A DNA stretch of 64,000 nucleotides from Sphingomonas telluris (GTDB lineage Bacteria; Pseudomonadota; Alphaproteobacteria; Sphingomonadales; Sphingomonadaceae): positions 992,001-1,056,000 of the forward strand of contig NZ_JAKZHW010000001.1 of NCBI RefSeq assembly GCF_022568775.1, written 5' to 3'. Of the stretch, positions 40,010-51,400 are shown piece by piece. Position numbers and translations under genes: made by a program. Numbering within the stretch: position 1 is the stretch's first letter; each line of letters opens with the position of its first letter. The notes under the pieces were generated by a model that saw only the letters and a list, made by a program, of their open reading frames with translations, searched no databases and was not told the origin of the DNA.

Positions 40010-40223
40010 GTGTGCCCGCGGTGGCACTTGCGAACGATGCTTGGGCTGTGCTCGGGCTCAAGCCGATAAGCGTTGGCCAGCGCTGGTAGTACAAGCGGTG
40101 AAAATCCCTCTACGGGACAGCTTGCGCGAATTCAGCAAAGGCCACGCTAACCTCCTCTTTACGCCCTTGCGCGTAGGTTCCCCGAACTAAGGCTTCCGCC
40201 TTGCTTGTGACGAGGGGAAAGGA

Positions 40224-40895
40224 ATGGCGATCAATCGGTCCGTCGGCCGTCAAACGGTCAGCGTTGCCGAAGCTCACCTTGCGCGCGTCGGCGCGGAAGG
40301 CTCTGCGCGTCATCGTCATCTGAATGCGCTCCTGGAATCGTCGGGCCACAACTCCGCCCGCGACCTGGCCGACGCCGTGCACCTGCTCTGCAGCCTTCAT
40401 GGCAGCCATCCGAGTCTGGTCGATGTGGCCTGTCGCAATGCAGAGCAAGGCCCCGGACGCGATTGGCTCGCGCGCGCGGCCGAGGGATTCGAGCGCGAGC
40501 GGCTTTTTCTCGTTCGCCTGACCTCCGCCGTCGGCCCGTTGCCGAGCACGCCGGGCGCCGCGGAGACCGAGGCTTCGCTCAATTCGCAGCGCAATGCGTT
40601 GGAAATTCTCGCGGCATCCGAGCGGCGCGGTTGCGCCCTGGGCTCGGCCGCTGCCCTCGTCAGCGACTGGTGGCCCATCCGCCGCCTGCTCGACCGTGCC
40701 GCTTCTCGCGCCGGGATCGATTCTCCCGCGCCCGCGCTTCCGGATGAGGCGTCGATCGTCGCGGCGATCGAAGCGGCTTCCGACACGCCGGCAAGCGAGC
40801 GCGCCCTCGCCTTTGGCGGCGAGCAGCTCCTGTTGCAGCACCGCGGGCTGTTCGACCTGCTCGAAGCCCGCGCCGAAGCGCGCTCGGACTACTGA
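40224..40895 (+). CDS. Conserved hypothetical protein of sphingomonad type
   Basis: A 223-residue soluble, mainly helical protein with no membrane segment or signal. Notable stretches: VAEAHLARVGAEGSARHRHLNALLE, LADAVHLLCSLHGSHPSLVD, WLARAAEGFERERLFLVRL, GPLPSTPGAAETEASLNSQRNALEILAASERRGCALGSA (in pieces). I believe close relatives are common in sphingomonads under a DUF number (possibly DUF6975), but I am not certain. GAGGGGAAAGGA precedes the ATG. Confidence 0.75.
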   Translation: MAINRSVGRQTVSVAEAHLARVGAEGSARHRHLNALLESSGHNSARDLADAVHLLCSLHGSHPSLVDVACRNAEQGPGRDWLARAAEGFERERLFLVRLTSAVGPLPSTPGAAETEASLNSQRNALEILAASERRGCALGSAAALVSDWWPIRRLLDRAASRAGIDSPAPALPDEASIVAAIEAASDTPASERALAFGGEQLLLQHRGLFDLLEARAEARSDY

Positions 40896-40910
40896 TCCTC
40901 ACAAAGAGAA

Positions 40911-40934
40911 GGGCCCCGGCGACTGCCGGAGCCC
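40911..40934 (-). terminator. Hairpin between convergent hypothetical and chemoreceptor genes
   Basis: GGGCCCCGGC pairs with GCCGGAGCCC around GACT (one C-A mismatch). On the minus strand it is followed by CTTCTCTTTG, so it most likely terminates the chemoreceptor gene; on the plus strand it follows the hypothetical gene by 15 bp. Confidence 0.6.
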
Positions 40935-40968
40935 CTGCACTTTCCTCGAATGATCGAGCGAACCGCGA

Positions 40969-42366
40969 TCAATCGTCGCGGTAGGCTAGTTCGTAATTGC
41001 CCCAGCGGCGGCCCTTGATCCACAGCGGGACGAAGACGTTTTTCACCGGGATGTTCTTCTCGCCCAGCTCCATCCGGTAAGTCGCAAGCATTGCGGGCTT
41101 CTCGCTCATGATCGCCGACATTGTCGTGTCGTCCATGAAGATCCGCTTGTTGCGGCAGTGGGCGTCGTTCCACACCGGATCCGGACCCGGCGCATGGCTG
41201 CGCTCCGAAAGGTGCGTCGGAAGATAGCCGTTCACGTCCGTGATGGCAGAGCCGATCAGACGCTCGTCGCTCGCCTTAACGCGGTCGAGAACGGGTCGGA
41301 CATGTCGGTCTGCAAAGTCGCAGAAGCGGCAGTCGAACTGCTGCGGGTTCGTACCCTCGATCAGCTTGTAGTCACGGTCGAACACGTCATCGACCGTGAT
41401 CTCGCCGGCATCGATGCCCCGCTCGACTGCAGTCTGGATTGCGCGCATCGCCTCCTGGGCTTTCAGGATAAACGGCGTGTCGTCGATCTCGGCGCCCGAA
41501 TTGGCGAGCGTGTCGAGCATGGTGTTCGTAAGCATTTCCAGATGCGTCAGGCGTTTCTGAGCCTGGCTGAGCTGATTGCCATTGTCGCGCGCGTCCCCGG
41601 CGAAGTCCGTCAGTCCCGCCTTCACGCGATCGACGCTGGTCTGGATCATGCTGGTCGAGTGGGCGATGCCCTCCGTCTGCCGGTCGACCATGGTCACGAT
41701 CTCGGATACTTCGCGGACCGTCTCACTGATCTGTCCGAAGCCCGACTGAGCCGCGCGGCTGCGCTCCACACCGGTCTTGATCTCGGTGGTCACGGCGCTG
41801 GCCTCGCGAGTGAGCTCGCCGATCGTCGAGGCGATCTGGCTAGTCGCTGCGCGTGTATCGTGAGCGAGCTTCTTCACCTCAGCGGCAACGACGGCGAAGC
41901 TGCGGCCAGCATCGCCGGCCCGGGCGGCCTCGATCGTGGCGTTCAGCGCCAGCATGTTCGTCTTGCGGGCGATCGTCTCGATGGTCGAGCTGACCATCTG
42001 AACCTGGTTCATGGCGGAGGCGAAACCGGCCATCCGCTCGCCGAGCTGGACGACGAGGTCGGTGAGACCCTTGAAACCCGCAATCGTGCCCTCGATCGCC
42101 TCGCGGCCGGATTCGAGCTTGGCGCGGGCCTGCTCCGACAGGAGCCGGGCTTCGTCGGTCGAATCCGACACGCGAGCCTGGTCGGCAAGAAGCCGGGTCG
42201 TGACTTCCTCGAGACCGTCGAGCATCTTCAAATGCTCGTTGATGCGGATCGAGACGTCCTGGACGTACCCGGCGACGTCGCTGCATTCCATCGACAGCGA
42301 ACCACAGTCGCGCGCAACCGCACGGATTGCGTTCTCGGTAACTTCCTCGATGCCCTGCGTGGCCAT
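40969..42366 (-). CDS. Soluble methyl-accepting chemotaxis protein with C-terminal sensor domain
   Basis: A 465-residue chemoreceptor with no membrane helix. Residues 30-290 are the coiled-coil signalling domain; the hairpin tip that contacts CheA/CheW is in [24 protein letters not shown] (about 131-154, given in part). Unusually, the sensory part is at the C-terminus (about 327-465): DCRFCDF (Cys346, Cys349), [42 protein letters not shown], a PAS/Cache-like layout. Cys404 could join the CxxC pair in a redox or metal site (inference). It probably signals from the cytoplasm. Monocistronic. Confidence 0.85.
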   Translation of the reverse strand: MATQGIEEVTENAIRAVARDCGSLSMECSDVAGYVQDVSIRINEHLKMLDGLEEVTTRLLADQARVSDSTDEARLLSEQARAKLESGREAIEGTIAGFKGLTDLVVQLGERMAGFASAMNQVQMVSSTIETIARKTNMLALNATIEAARAGDAGRSFAVVAAEVKKLAHDTRAATSQIASTIGELTREASAVTTEIKTGVERSRAAQSGFGQISETVREVSEIVTMVDRQTEGIAHSTSMIQTSVDRVKAGLTDFAGDARDNGNQLSQAQKRLTHLEMLTNTMLDTLANSGAEIDDTPFILKAQEAMRAIQTAVERGIDAGEITVDDVFDRDYKLIEGTNPQQFDCRFCDFADRHVRPVLDRVKASDERLIGSAITDVNGYLPTHLSERSHAPGPDPVWNDAHCRNKRIFMDDTTMSAIMSEKPAMLATYRMELGEKNIPVKNVFVPLWIKGRRWGNYELAYRDD

Positions 42367-42457
42367 CCTCTCGCCGCTCCCACTCCAAAATTCGAGGGTT
42401 AGCGATAGGCGGAAACCTCTACTTCTTCGTTAACCACGACGCCCAAAGCGAGCGAGC

Positions 42458-42958
42458 TTAGCCCTTGGCCTCAGGCTCGGGCTTCATCGAGACATGCTCG
42501 TTCACGATCAGCCACTTGCCGTCCGCCTGCCGCTCGTAAGCGTCCGTGAAGCGCATTGCTGCGGACTTCACCGGTCCGCTCGTACTCGTCATGGCGCCCG
42601 TGCCGGAAACGATGAAATGATCCGCGTCGAGCGTCTGAATTTTTCGGTCCGGCACATCGATGTGATCGAACTTCATATCTGCAAAGCCCTTCTGGAGCTT
42701 GTCCCAGTTTTCCCAGGTCGTTGAGAGTGGGGGGTCGACCGGATCGAAGGCTACGACGTCCTTCGCATAGGCCGCTTCAATCTTTGCAGCATCTTGCGAT
42801 ACCCAGGCCGCTTGCGTTGCGTCCGCGACAGCCGCGGCATCTTCTTCAGAGACTGAAGTGGCCGCCGGCGCACTCGGTTCGGCTGCTTTGTTGCAGGCGC
42901 CGGTCATGCTCGCGATCGAAAGTGCGGCGGTCATCGCCGCAATGCTGGTTGCCCTCAT
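42458..42958 (-). CDS. SnoaL-like/DUF4440 lipoprotein
   Basis: A 166-residue lipoprotein: lipobox MTGAC (Cys22), a Ser/Ala/Pro linker, then an NTF2-like fold (AAAVADATQAAWVSQDAAKIEAAYAKDVVAFDP, DHFIVSGTGAMTSTSG, MRFTDAYERQADGKWLIVNEHVS, in pieces) of the DUF4440/SgcJ group. It has the right shape to bind a small hydrophobic ligand; activity unknown. GGGGAGG eight bases before the ATG selects the start over one ten codons upstream. Confidence 0.85.
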   Translation of the reverse strand: MRATSIAAMTAALSIASMTGACNKAAEPSAPAATSVSEEDAAAVADATQAAWVSQDAAKIEAAYAKDVVAFDPVDPPLSTTWENWDKLQKGFADMKFDHIDVPDRKIQTLDADHFIVSGTGAMTSTSGPVKSAAMRFTDAYERQADGKWLIVNEHVSMKPEPEAKG

Positions 42959-43069
42959 GATTTTTGCCTCCCCGTTGAGGGTACGCAAGATTGCGCCGCA
43001 GGGACTCGCGTGCAGCAGCGGAGATACGCCTGTTCGCTCCTCGCCAACAGAGGACGGGCGTTCGGCCCC

Positions 43070-44266
43070 TCAGTAGAGCAGGAGGGGTGCCCGCTGTTCT
43101 GCCCACTCGCGCTCGTCGACAGTGGCAATGGCGTCGAGGTCGTTGGCGGTAGACATGTCGTCGTCCACCCATTCGCGAAGAAGGGTCGAGCCGTTGATCA
43201 CGTCGATGGCGAGCTTGTCGAACTCATATTCGTACGGGAAGTCGCGCCAGAGATCGTAGTTCGGGCAGAGGCGCTGGATGGCCTTGAACGCCAGCGCCTG
43301 CAGCCGCCACGGCTTGAAGGCCTGGTGATCGTAGAACGGTCCTTCGGCATGGATGAAGACGCCGCGGCAAAGCTCGCCGACATGCTTGTGGAACGTCGGC
43401 TGGAAATAGATGTCGCGGAGCTTGCAGCCAGCGAGCCACTGCGCCGCAGTCCGGTGCATCTCCGAAATGACGTCGCGCGGGTCGATGTCGGGCGCGCCGA
43501 ACAGCTCGAGAGCGCGCGTGGTGCCCCTGCCCTCGCTCAAGGTCGTGCCTTCCAGCATCACCGTGCCGGCATAGGCCCGCGCCATGTTGAGGTTGGCGGC
43601 GTTCGGACTCGGATTGATCCAGACGCGCTCTTCAGGCCAGCCGAAGCCCGGACCCTCGGGTTGCCAATCGTCCATCTCGATCACTCGATAATCGACGTCG
43701 AGATTGAAGTGGTCGATGAACCAGGCGCCCAGCTCGCCGAGCGTGAGGCCGTGGCGCATGGGCATCGGGCCCGCGCCGACAAAGCTCTCCCAGCCCGGGC
43801 GCAGCGTCAGGCCTTCGACCGGGCGACCAGCAGGATTGGGACGGTCTAGAACCCAAACGCTTTTGCCGTGCTCGGCGGCCGCTTCGAGCACATAGAGCAG
43901 CGTCGTCACGTAGGTGTAGATGCGGCAGCCGAGGTCCTGGAGGTCGACCAGGATGGTGTCGAACGTCCCCATCGACTGGCCTGTCGGTCGGCGGACCTGG
44001 CCGTAAAGGCTGAAGACCGGCATTCCGTAGATCGGATCGGTGAAATCCGGCGACTCCATCATATTGTCCTGGAGATCGCCCCGCACACCGTGCTGCGGAC
44101 CGAACACGGCCGACATGTTAAGGCCCGACGCGACTAGCGCATCGAGGCTGTGGGTCAGGTCCTTCGTCACCGAAGCAGGATGCGCGAGCAAAGCCACGCG
44201 CTTGCCTTCGAGCGGGCGGCGAAGCTCAGGTTCGGCGAGGAGCCGGTCGATTCCGAACAGGGTCAT
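43070..44266 (-). CDS. DUF1343 family protein (exo-beta-N-acetylmuramidase NamZ-like)
   Basis: A 398-residue protein of family DUF1343, whose Bacillus member NamZ releases N-acetylmuramic acid from the non-reducing end of peptidoglycan fragments. Motifs: LLAHPASVTKDLTHSLDALV, FGPQHGVRGDLQDNM, PVFSLYGQVRRPT, TILVDLQDLGCRIYTYVTTL, VWVLDRPNPAGR, INPSPNAANLNMARAYAGTVMLEGT (in part), SEGRGTTRALELFGAP. No signal peptide is visible, so it may act on recycled muropeptides inside the cell. It follows the DOMON-like gene by nine bases. Confidence 0.9.
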   Translation of the reverse strand: MTLFGIDRLLAEPELRRPLEGKRVALLAHPASVTKDLTHSLDALVASGLNMSAVFGPQHGVRGDLQDNMMESPDFTDPIYGMPVFSLYGQVRRPTGQSMGTFDTILVDLQDLGCRIYTYVTTLLYVLEAAAEHGKSVWVLDRPNPAGRPVEGLTLRPGWESFVGAGPMPMRHGLTLGELGAWFIDHFNLDVDYRVIEMDDWQPEGPGFGWPEERVWINPSPNAANLNMARAYAGTVMLEGTTLSEGRGTTRALELFGAPDIDPRDVISEMHRTAAQWLAGCKLRDIYFQPTFHKHVGELCRGVFIHAEGPFYDHQAFKPWRLQALAFKAIQRLCPNYDLWRDFPYEYEFDKLAIDVINGSTLLREWVDDDMSTANDLDAIATVDEREWAEQRAPLLLY

Positions 44267-44275
44267 GCAAGCTGC

Positions 44276-44812
44276 TTAAGGAAGCCTCGCGACGAAGCAA
44301 TCCGGAGCGTGGAAATCCGGCTTTTCAGCGGGATGCGCCAGCGCCCAGTAGGACTTGGTCCCATCCTGCTCCTCCAGCACCGCTGACAGGCTCGCGTCCC
44401 ATTGCTTCCCGGATGGGACCGAGATGGTCGCACCCAGCGTCCACCAGATGAGATTGTCCTCCACCCGGATGTAGGGGGGTTGCTCGACCGCCGCGTTTTG
44501 CATGCCCTCGCGCTCGGCAGAGAAATCGTAGGCGCCCCACTGGCCGGAGGGCGCGAAGTTCCACTCGCGATACGCCGCCTCGCCGCGCTCCCGCAGGAAG
44601 ATTTCGAAGCAGGTCGTCTTCCACAATTCGTCCGCCCGTGAAGGCTCCTCAGCCTGCGGCACTACGAAGCGCGACGCCGGCGCTCCGATCCCGAACCAAA
44701 TGTTCAGCGTCGCCGTCGCCCCGAACGCCGCTGCATGGTCGACGTTTGCCCAAAGCTTGAACTCGGGGGCGGCAGGCGGCGTCGCCGGGTGAGGGGCCAG
44801 ATTCAGCTGCAT
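44276..44812 (-). CDS. DOMON-like domain protein
   Basis: A 178-residue beta-sandwich protein with LWANVDHAAAFGATATLNIWFGIG, ELWKTTCFEIFLRERGEAAYREWNFAPSGQWGAYDF and EGMQNA (in pieces), the DOMON-like family (carbohydrate- or heme-binding fold). No signal peptide. The start chosen is the ATG of MQLNLAPHP; the longer frame overlaps tyrS's 5' end. It probably shares a transcript with the DUF1343 gene, suggesting a joint role in cell-wall sugar handling (inference). Confidence 0.82.
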   Translation of the reverse strand: MQLNLAPHPATPPAAPEFKLWANVDHAAAFGATATLNIWFGIGAPASRFVVPQAEEPSRADELWKTTCFEIFLRERGEAAYREWNFAPSGQWGAYDFSAEREGMQNAAVEQPPYIRVEDNLIWWTLGATISVPSGKQWDASLSAVLEEQDGTKSYWALAHPAEKPDFHAPDCFVARLP

Positions 44813-44857
44813 CGTCACGGTGTAGCAGCGCGCCGCGCATGACGCTAAGCGGCCTTC

Positions 44858-46069
44858 ATGACCGAGTTTCGTTCTTCCTTGCTCAAAGTGCTCGACGAGC
44901 GCGGGTACATCCACCAGGTGACCGACGCGGAGGGGCTGGACGCCCTCGCTGCGAAGGAGCCTGTGACCGGGTACATCGGCTTCGACGCCACCGCACCGAG
45001 CCTTCACGTCGGCAGCCTCGTGCAGATCATGATCCTGCGCCGGATGCAGCAGGCCGGCCACAAGCCGATCGTCCTGATGGGCGGCGGGACGACCAAGATC
45101 GGCGACCCGTCAGGCAAGGACGAGAGCAGGAAGCTGCTCACGCACGACGACATCCAGACGAACATCGCCGGCATCCGCCGCGTGTTCGAGCGTTTCCTGA
45201 GCTTCGGCGACGGTCCGACCGACGCGATCATGGTCGACAATGACGAGTGGCTGAGCAAGCTCGAGTACATCCCGTTCCTGCGGGACGTCGGCCGGCACTT
45301 CACGATCAACCGGATGTTGACGTTCGACAGCGTGCGCTTGCGCCTCGACCGGGAACAGCCGCTCACCTTCCTCGAATTCAACTACATGATCCTGCAGGCC
45401 TACGACTTCCTGGAGCTTTCGCGGCGTCACGGATTGCGGCTGCAGCTTGGCGGGTCGGACCAGTGGGGCAATATTGTCAACGGCATCGAGCTGGCGCGCC
45501 GTATCGACGGCACCGAGGTGTTCGGCGTCACGACGCCGCTGATCACGACAGCCGACGGCGGCAAGATGGGCAAGACTGCCCAGGGAGCTGTCTGGCTCGA
45601 TGAGCAGCTGCTGAGCCCGTACGATTACTGGCAGTTCTGGCGGAACGCAGCGGACGCGGATGTCGGCAAGTTCCTGCGCCTGTTCACCGACCTTCCGCTC
45701 GACGAGATCAGACGACTTGAGAGCCTTCCTGGCGCGCAGATCAACGATGCAAAGGTCGTGCTGGCGACTGAAGCGACGGCGATGCTGCATGGCAAGGAAG
45801 CTGCGAGAGCAGCGGCAGAGACCGCGCGGACCACCTTCGAACAGGGTGGCGTTGGCGAGGATTTGCCGACCCTCTCGACTGGCGAGGGTGTCAGCATCGT
45901 CGCCGCCTTGACCCAGCTGGGCTTCACGCCTTCAAACAAGGAAGCGAAGCGGAAGATCGCCGAGGGCGCGGTTCGCCTCAACGACGAGGTCGTGAGCGAT
46001 CCCGGCCTCACGGTGAACGAGGGCAAGCTGAGCCTCGGCAAGAAGCGCCACGCGCTTCTGGTCCCCTAG
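44858..46069 (+). CDS. tyrS: Tyrosyl-tRNA synthetase
   Basis: A 403-residue class I aminoacyl-tRNA synthetase. The HIGH-type motif is HVGSL (50-54); the KMSKS-type loop is KMGKT (236-240). Tyrosine-binding parts include [11 protein letters not shown] and the [10 protein letters not shown] segment (197-206). The C-terminal S4 RNA-binding domain (about 340-403: [24 protein letters not shown]) is complete. The stop overlaps that of recG by four bases (CTAG). Confidence 0.96.
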   Translation: MTEFRSSLLKVLDERGYIHQVTDAEGLDALAAKEPVTGYIGFDATAPSLHVGSLVQIMILRRMQQAGHKPIVLMGGGTTKIGDPSGKDESRKLLTHDDIQTNIAGIRRVFERFLSFGDGPTDAIMVDNDEWLSKLEYIPFLRDVGRHFTINRMLTFDSVRLRLDREQPLTFLEFNYMILQAYDFLELSRRHGLRLQLGGSDQWGNIVNGIELARRIDGTEVFGVTTPLITTADGGKMGKTAQGAVWLDEQLLSPYDYWQFWRNAADADVGKFLRLFTDLPLDEIRRLESLPGAQINDAKVVLATEATAMLHGKEAARAAAETARTTFEQGGVGEDLPTLSTGEGVSIVAALTQLGFTPSNKEAKRKIAEGAVRLNDEVVSDPGLTVNEGKLSLGKKRHALLVP

Positions 46070-48126
46070 CCGCTTCGGATCAGTCCCACCGCTTGGTCGC
46101 GTTCGAAGAGATAAAGGCAAATCCGCGCCGCCTGTCCGCGGGGACCGGATAGACCACCGTCGCGGTCGAGGAGCAGTTGCGCGTCACTCTGCGCGACGGG
46201 AGCGAGCTCAGCCACGTCTTCCGGCGTAGCTACGCGGAATGCGACATCGCCGGACTGGCGCGTGCCAAGGATCTCGCCCGGTCCTCGGAGCCGCAAGTCC
46301 TCCTCGGCAATGCGGAAGCCATCGCTGGTCTCGCGCATCAGAGCCAGGCGTGCGCGCCCAGTCTCGCTGAGGTTCTGGCCGCGTACGAGCAGGCACGTGC
46401 TCTTTCCGGATCCGCGCCCGACACGCCCGCGAAGCTGGTGAAGCTGGGCCAGCCCGAACCGCTCCGCGCCTTCCACGATCATGAGGGTCGAATTGGGCAC
46501 GTCAACGCCGACTTCAATCACCGTCGTCGCGACGAGGGCAGCGAGATCGCCGGCAGCGAACCGGCCCATCACCGCGTCCTTCTCAGGCCCTTTCATGCGG
46601 CCGTGGACGAGGCCCACCTTCTCATCGCCGAGCCGCTGGCGGAGCACGCGGGCGCGTTCCTCGGCGGCGGCTGCGTCGCTCTTCTCGCTCTCTTCGACGA
46701 GAGGACAGACCCAGTAGGCCTGGCCTCCGCTGGAAACGTGCCGACCGAGACCGTCGATGACGTCGCTGAGCCGCTCGTCGCTGATCACGCGGGTTTCGAC
46801 AGGCGTTCGCCCCGGGGGCATCTCGTCGATGCGGCTGACGTCCATTTCGCCATACTGGGTAAGCGTCAGCGTTCGCGGGATCGGCGTTGCCGTCATAACA
46901 AGCAGGTGCGGCGGCCGCTCTGCCTTCGAAGCGAGGAGCAGGCGCTGCGAGACGCCGAAGCGGTGCTGCTCGTCGATCACTGCCAGGCCGAGGCTCCGAT
47001 ATGCGACCTTTTCCTGGAAGATGGCGTGCGTGCCGACGAGGATGTCGATGGAGCCATCCGCGAGACCCATAAGCACGGACTCGCGCGCCTTGCCCTTCTC
47101 ACGCCCCGTCAGGATCGCGACGCGAACTCCGATACTGTCGAGCTCCTTCAACAAAGTGGCATGATGCTGCCGAGCGAGAATTTCGGTCGGCGCCAGCAAC
47201 GCCGCCTGCGCGCCGGACTCGATCGCCGTCAGCATGGCCATCAGGGCGACCAGCGTCTTGCCCGAACCGACGTCGCCCTGGAGCAACCGCAGCATTGGCG
47301 CGCTCTGCGCCATGTCCCCGCGGATCTCCTCTACCACCCGCCGCTGTGCTCCCGTCAAAGAATAGGGCAGCTTGAGCTTACCGATCAGCTCGCCGGTCCC
47401 GGGTAGCGGCACGCCAAGCTTGCGGCGCGACGCCTGCCGGAGAAGCACCAGCGCCAGCTGGTTCGCGAAGATCTCGTCGTAGGCGAGCCGGCGCCGACTA
47501 TCCTCAGTGCCGGGGTCACGATGCGCTTCTGCGATGGCCGCGCGCCACGTCCGCCACGCCTCCCGCGTCGCCAGGCTCGGTTCTACCCATTCAAGCAGAT
47601 CCGGCGTCCGTTCCAAAGCGGCGGCGGCCAGCTCCCGAACCCGCTTGCTCGTGAGCCCCTCCGTCAGCGGATAGACCGGCTCGCGGATCGACAGCTCGGC
47701 TCCCTGCGCCGGCGGCAGCACCTCGGGATGGATGATCTGCCACTCGCCCCCATAGGCTTCGAGCTTGCCGGCAACCGTCTTCTTCTCGCCGATCGGCAGG
47801 CTTTTCTTCGCCCAGCCGGGATTGTTGAAATAGATGAGGCTGATCGTGTTGCCGTCGGCATCGGAGGCGAACACGCGCATCGGGCCCCTCCCCGACCGCG
47901 GCTCGCGGGTACCCATCGGAATGACGTCGAGGATGACGTTCGAGCCCAACAAGCTATTGTGCGCGGCTTTCGCTCGCACGCGCTCGATGACGCCCGTCGG
48001 CAAATGGTAGAGCAGGTCGACGACGCGCGTAATGTCGAGGCGCTTCAACAGCTTGGCAACCTGCGGGCCGACACCCGGAAGCGTCTCGACCTCAGCGAAC
48101 AGGGGATTGAGCACGTCGGGCCGCAT
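46066..48126 (-). CDS. recG: ATP-dependent DNA helicase RecG
   Basis: A 686-residue branch-migration helicase that regresses stalled forks. An N-terminal wedge/OB domain (about 1-230) precedes helicase motifs: Walker [41 protein letters not shown], and motif [14 protein letters not shown]. Length and order are standard. The start has [22 protein letters not shown], the HhH-like family opening. Convergent with tyrS and divergent from sdhE (74 bp). Confidence 0.96.
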   Translation of the reverse strand: MRPDVLNPLFAEVETLPGVGPQVAKLLKRLDITRVVDLLYHLPTGVIERVRAKAAHNSLLGSNVILDVIPMGTREPRSGRGPMRVFASDADGNTISLIYFNNPGWAKKSLPIGEKKTVAGKLEAYGGEWQIIHPEVLPPAQGAELSIREPVYPLTEGLTSKRVRELAAAALERTPDLLEWVEPSLATREAWRTWRAAIAEAHRDPGTEDSRRRLAYDEIFANQLALVLLRQASRRKLGVPLPGTGELIGKLKLPYSLTGAQRRVVEEIRGDMAQSAPMLRLLQGDVGSGKTLVALMAMLTAIESGAQAALLAPTEILARQHHATLLKELDSIGVRVAILTGREKGKARESVLMGLADGSIDILVGTHAIFQEKVAYRSLGLAVIDEQHRFGVSQRLLLASKAERPPHLLVMTATPIPRTLTLTQYGEMDVSRIDEMPPGRTPVETRVISDERLSDVIDGLGRHVSSGGQAYWVCPLVEESEKSDAAAAEERARVLRQRLGDEKVGLVHGRMKGPEKDAVMGRFAAGDLAALVATTVIEVGVDVPNSTLMIVEGAERFGLAQLHQLRGRVGRGSGKSTCLLVRGQNLSETGRARLALMRETSDGFRIAEEDLRLRGPGEILGTRQSGDVAFRVATPEDVAELAPVAQSDAQLLLDRDGGLSGPRGQAARICLYLFERDQAVGLIRSG

Positions 48127-48200
48127 CGAAGACGGTTTTAGCGGCTGTTCCGCAGGCGCAAAGGCTTTCCCTCGAGGCCGCGGATGCTTACATCACCGTC

Positions 48201-48467
48201 ATGCTTTCAGACCCGGAATTGAGACGCCTGCACTGGCGCGCGCACCATCGCGGCACGCGTGAGGCGGACATGCTCATCGGCGGCTTCTTCGACGCGCACC
48301 ATGCGTCGTGGGACTCCGAGGAGCGCGCGCTCTTTTCCGATATGCTGGAAGAGCAGGACGTCGACATCATGGCCTGGGCTATAGGAACCGCCGAGCCGCC
48401 GGAGCGCTTCGGAGGTCCCATGATCGATTCCCTGAAGCGCCTCGATTACATCCGGATCGCGCGATGA
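48201..48467 (+). CDS. sdhE: FAD assembly factor SdhE (succinate dehydrogenase assembly factor 2)
   Basis: An 88-residue five-helix protein that helps attach FAD covalently to SdhA/FrdA. The essential RGxxE motif is Arg17-Gly-Thr-Arg-Glu21 (HRGTREADMLIGGFF). C-terminal EQDVDIMAWAIGTAEPPE is typical. Its stop overlaps the mfd start by four bases (ATGA); the recG-sdhE-mfd neighbourhood is usual in alphaproteobacteria. Confidence 0.94.
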   Translation: MLSDPELRRLHWRAHHRGTREADMLIGGFFDAHHASWDSEERALFSDMLEEQDVDIMAWAIGTAEPPERFGGPMIDSLKRLDYIRIAR

Positions 48468-51400
48468 CGGACACGCTGCAGCGCGTCCTCCGCGCCAAAG
48501 ACCCTCTTACCCTTGCGGGCGTCCCTGCCGGCTTCATGCCCTGGCTTGCAGCCGATCTTGCGCGAGCTGCGCATGGCTCGTCGAAGGGCGGCCGCGTCGT
48601 CTTGATCGCGTCGGACGAAGCGGCAATGCGAGCGCTGGCGGAGACCGTTCCGATCTTCGCGCCGGAGGTGGAGGTCCTCACGTTCCCGGCCTGGGACTGC
48701 CTTCCCTACGACCGGACCTCGCCCGCGCTGCGCGTGATGGCGGAGCGACTTGCGACCCTGAACGCGCTTCAGGCGAAGACGAAGGGCCCGCAGCTGCTGG
48801 TCGTCACCGAGAATGCGATCACGCAGCGCCTGCTGACGCCGTTCCGGGTTCGTCAGCTCACCAAGCGGATCGAGGAAGGCGCGCGGATCGACCGCGATCA
48901 GCTGGTGAAGCAGCTGACGTCCTTAGGCTACGAACGGGTCGAGTCCGTCGCCGAGCATGGCGAGTATGCCGTGCGGGGGTCGCTGATCGACCTGTTCCCG
49001 GCGGGCGAGCCTTACGCGCTTCGCCTCGACTTCTTCGGTGACGAGATCGAGAGCCTGCGGCAGTTCGATCCGTCCGATCAGCGTTCGACGGACCGCGCCA
49101 AGGGCTTCACGCTGATGCCCGCGTCGGAAGCGTTGCTCGACGAGGAGACGATCAAGCGCTTCCGCTCGCGTTACCGTGAAACGTTCGGGGCCACTGCGAC
49201 GGGCGATCCGCTCTACGAAGCCATTTCCGACGGCCGCCGCATGAGCGGGATGGAGCACTGGCTGCCGCTGTTCGAAGAGAAGCTGACGACGCTCCTCGAC
49301 CATCTTGGCGAGAACGACCTCATCCTGCGGGACGCCGGTGTCGACCAAGCGTTGGCGGCGCGTCGGGAATCGATCGACGACTATTACGGCAACCGCAAGC
49401 GGACGATGACGGGCGACGCAGGCAGCTATCGCCCGCTCGAACCGCAGGCGCTGTATCTCACCGCCGAAGAATGGGACGCCGCGATCGCCGAGCGACCCAT
49501 CCACCTGACCTCGCAGTTTCCGGAGCCGGAAAGCGCGAAGACCGTCAGCTTCGAGGTCGAACCTGCGCGCGACTTCGCGCCTGAGCGCACGCGGCAGGAG
49601 AATGTCTACGAAGCGGTCGCCGACCATGTCGCGAAGCTGCGCAAGGCGGGCAAAAAGGTCGTTCTCGCGAGCTACACCACCGGCGCCCGCGAACGCCTCG
49701 CGGGGCTGCTCCACGATCACGGCCTGAAGTCGCAGAAGCTCGCGGACAATTGGCAGGAAGCGCTCGGCAGCAAGACGCAGCCGACGCTCATGGTCTTGCC
49801 GCTCGACCATGGCTTCACCGGGCCGGACGTCGCGGTGCTGACCGAGCAGGACATGCTGGGGGACCGGCTCGTTCGCCGTCGGCGCAAGCGCAAAGCAGCC
49901 GCCGCGTTCCTCGAGGAGCTGGCCACACTCTCGCCCGGCGACCTCGTCGTTCATGCCGACCATGGAATCGGCCGGTACGAGGGCCTGACCTCGATCCCCG
50001 TCAGCAAGGCGCCCCACGATTGCGTCGCTCTCGAATATGCGGGCGGGGACAAGCTGTACGTCCCCGTCGAGAACATCGAGCTGCTGACCCGCTACGGCAG
50101 CGAGAGCGACGGTGTTGCGCTCGACCGCCTCGGCGGCGAAGCCTGGCAGCGCCGCAAGTCGCGGATGAAGGAGCGGATCCGCGAGATCGCGGGCGAGCTC
50201 ATCCGGACCGCCGCGATCCGCGCGACACGGCCGGGTGCGGTGGCAGAGCCGGACAGCGCCTATCCGCAGTTCGTCGACCGCTTTCCGTACGAGGAGACGG
50301 ACGATCAGGATCGCGCGATCGAAGAGGTTCTTGCCGATCTCGAGTCCGGCAGGCCTATGGACCGGCTCGTTTGCGGCGACGTGGGCTTCGGCAAGACAGA
50401 GGTCGCGCTTCGTGCCGCCTTCGTCGTTGCGATGTCGGGCATGCAGGTCGCCGTCGTAGCGCCGACCACGCTCCTGGCCCGGCAGCACTATCGGAACTTC
50501 ACGGAACGGCTCGAAGGCTTCCCGATCAAGGTCGGGCGTCTGTCGCGCCTCGTACCATCGGCCGAAGCGAAGAAGACAAAGGAAGACCTTGAGAACGGTC
50601 AGGTCGACATCGTCGTCGGCACGCACGCGATCCTTGGAAAAGGCGTGAAGTTCAAGAAGTTGGGACTCGTCATTGTCGACGAGGAGCAGCATTTCGGAGT
50701 CACTCACAAGGAACGGCTCAAGGCGCTGAAGACGGACGTTCACGTCCTCACCCTCACGGCGACCCCGATCCCGCGGACGCTGCAGATGGCGATGAGCGGT
50801 CTTCGCGAGCTGAGCGTCATCCAGACGCCGCCGGTCGATCGCCTCGCGGTACGCACCTACGTTTCGCCCTGGGATCCGGTGGTGGCGCGCGAGGCGTTGC
50901 TCCGCGAGCATTATCGCGGCGGGCAGAGCTTCTTCGTCGTGCCCCGCATCGCGGACCTCCCCGACATGGAGGAATGGGTTCGCGAGGAAGTACCCGAAGT
51001 GAAGGCCGTCACCGCCCACGGCCAGATGAGCCCGACCGAGGTCGAGGAGCGCATGAGCGCCTTCTACGACCGCAAATATGACGTGCTGCTGTCGACGACG
51101 ATCGTCGAAAGCGGGCTCGATATTCCGAGCGCGAATACCTTGATCGTGCATCGCGCGGACCGTTTCGGCCTGGCCCAGCTTTACCAGCTTCGCGGCCGCG
51201 TGGGCCGCTCGAAGGCGCGTGCTTATGCCTATCTAACAACCCAGTCCGACCGCTCGATCACCGAGACGGCGGAGAAGCGCCTCCAGGTGCTCGCCAATCT
51301 CGACAGCTTGGGTGCTGGCTTCCAGCTCGCGAGCCACGATCTCGACATCCGCGGCGCCGGTAACCTGCTTGGCGACGAACAGTCGGGGCACATCAAGGAG

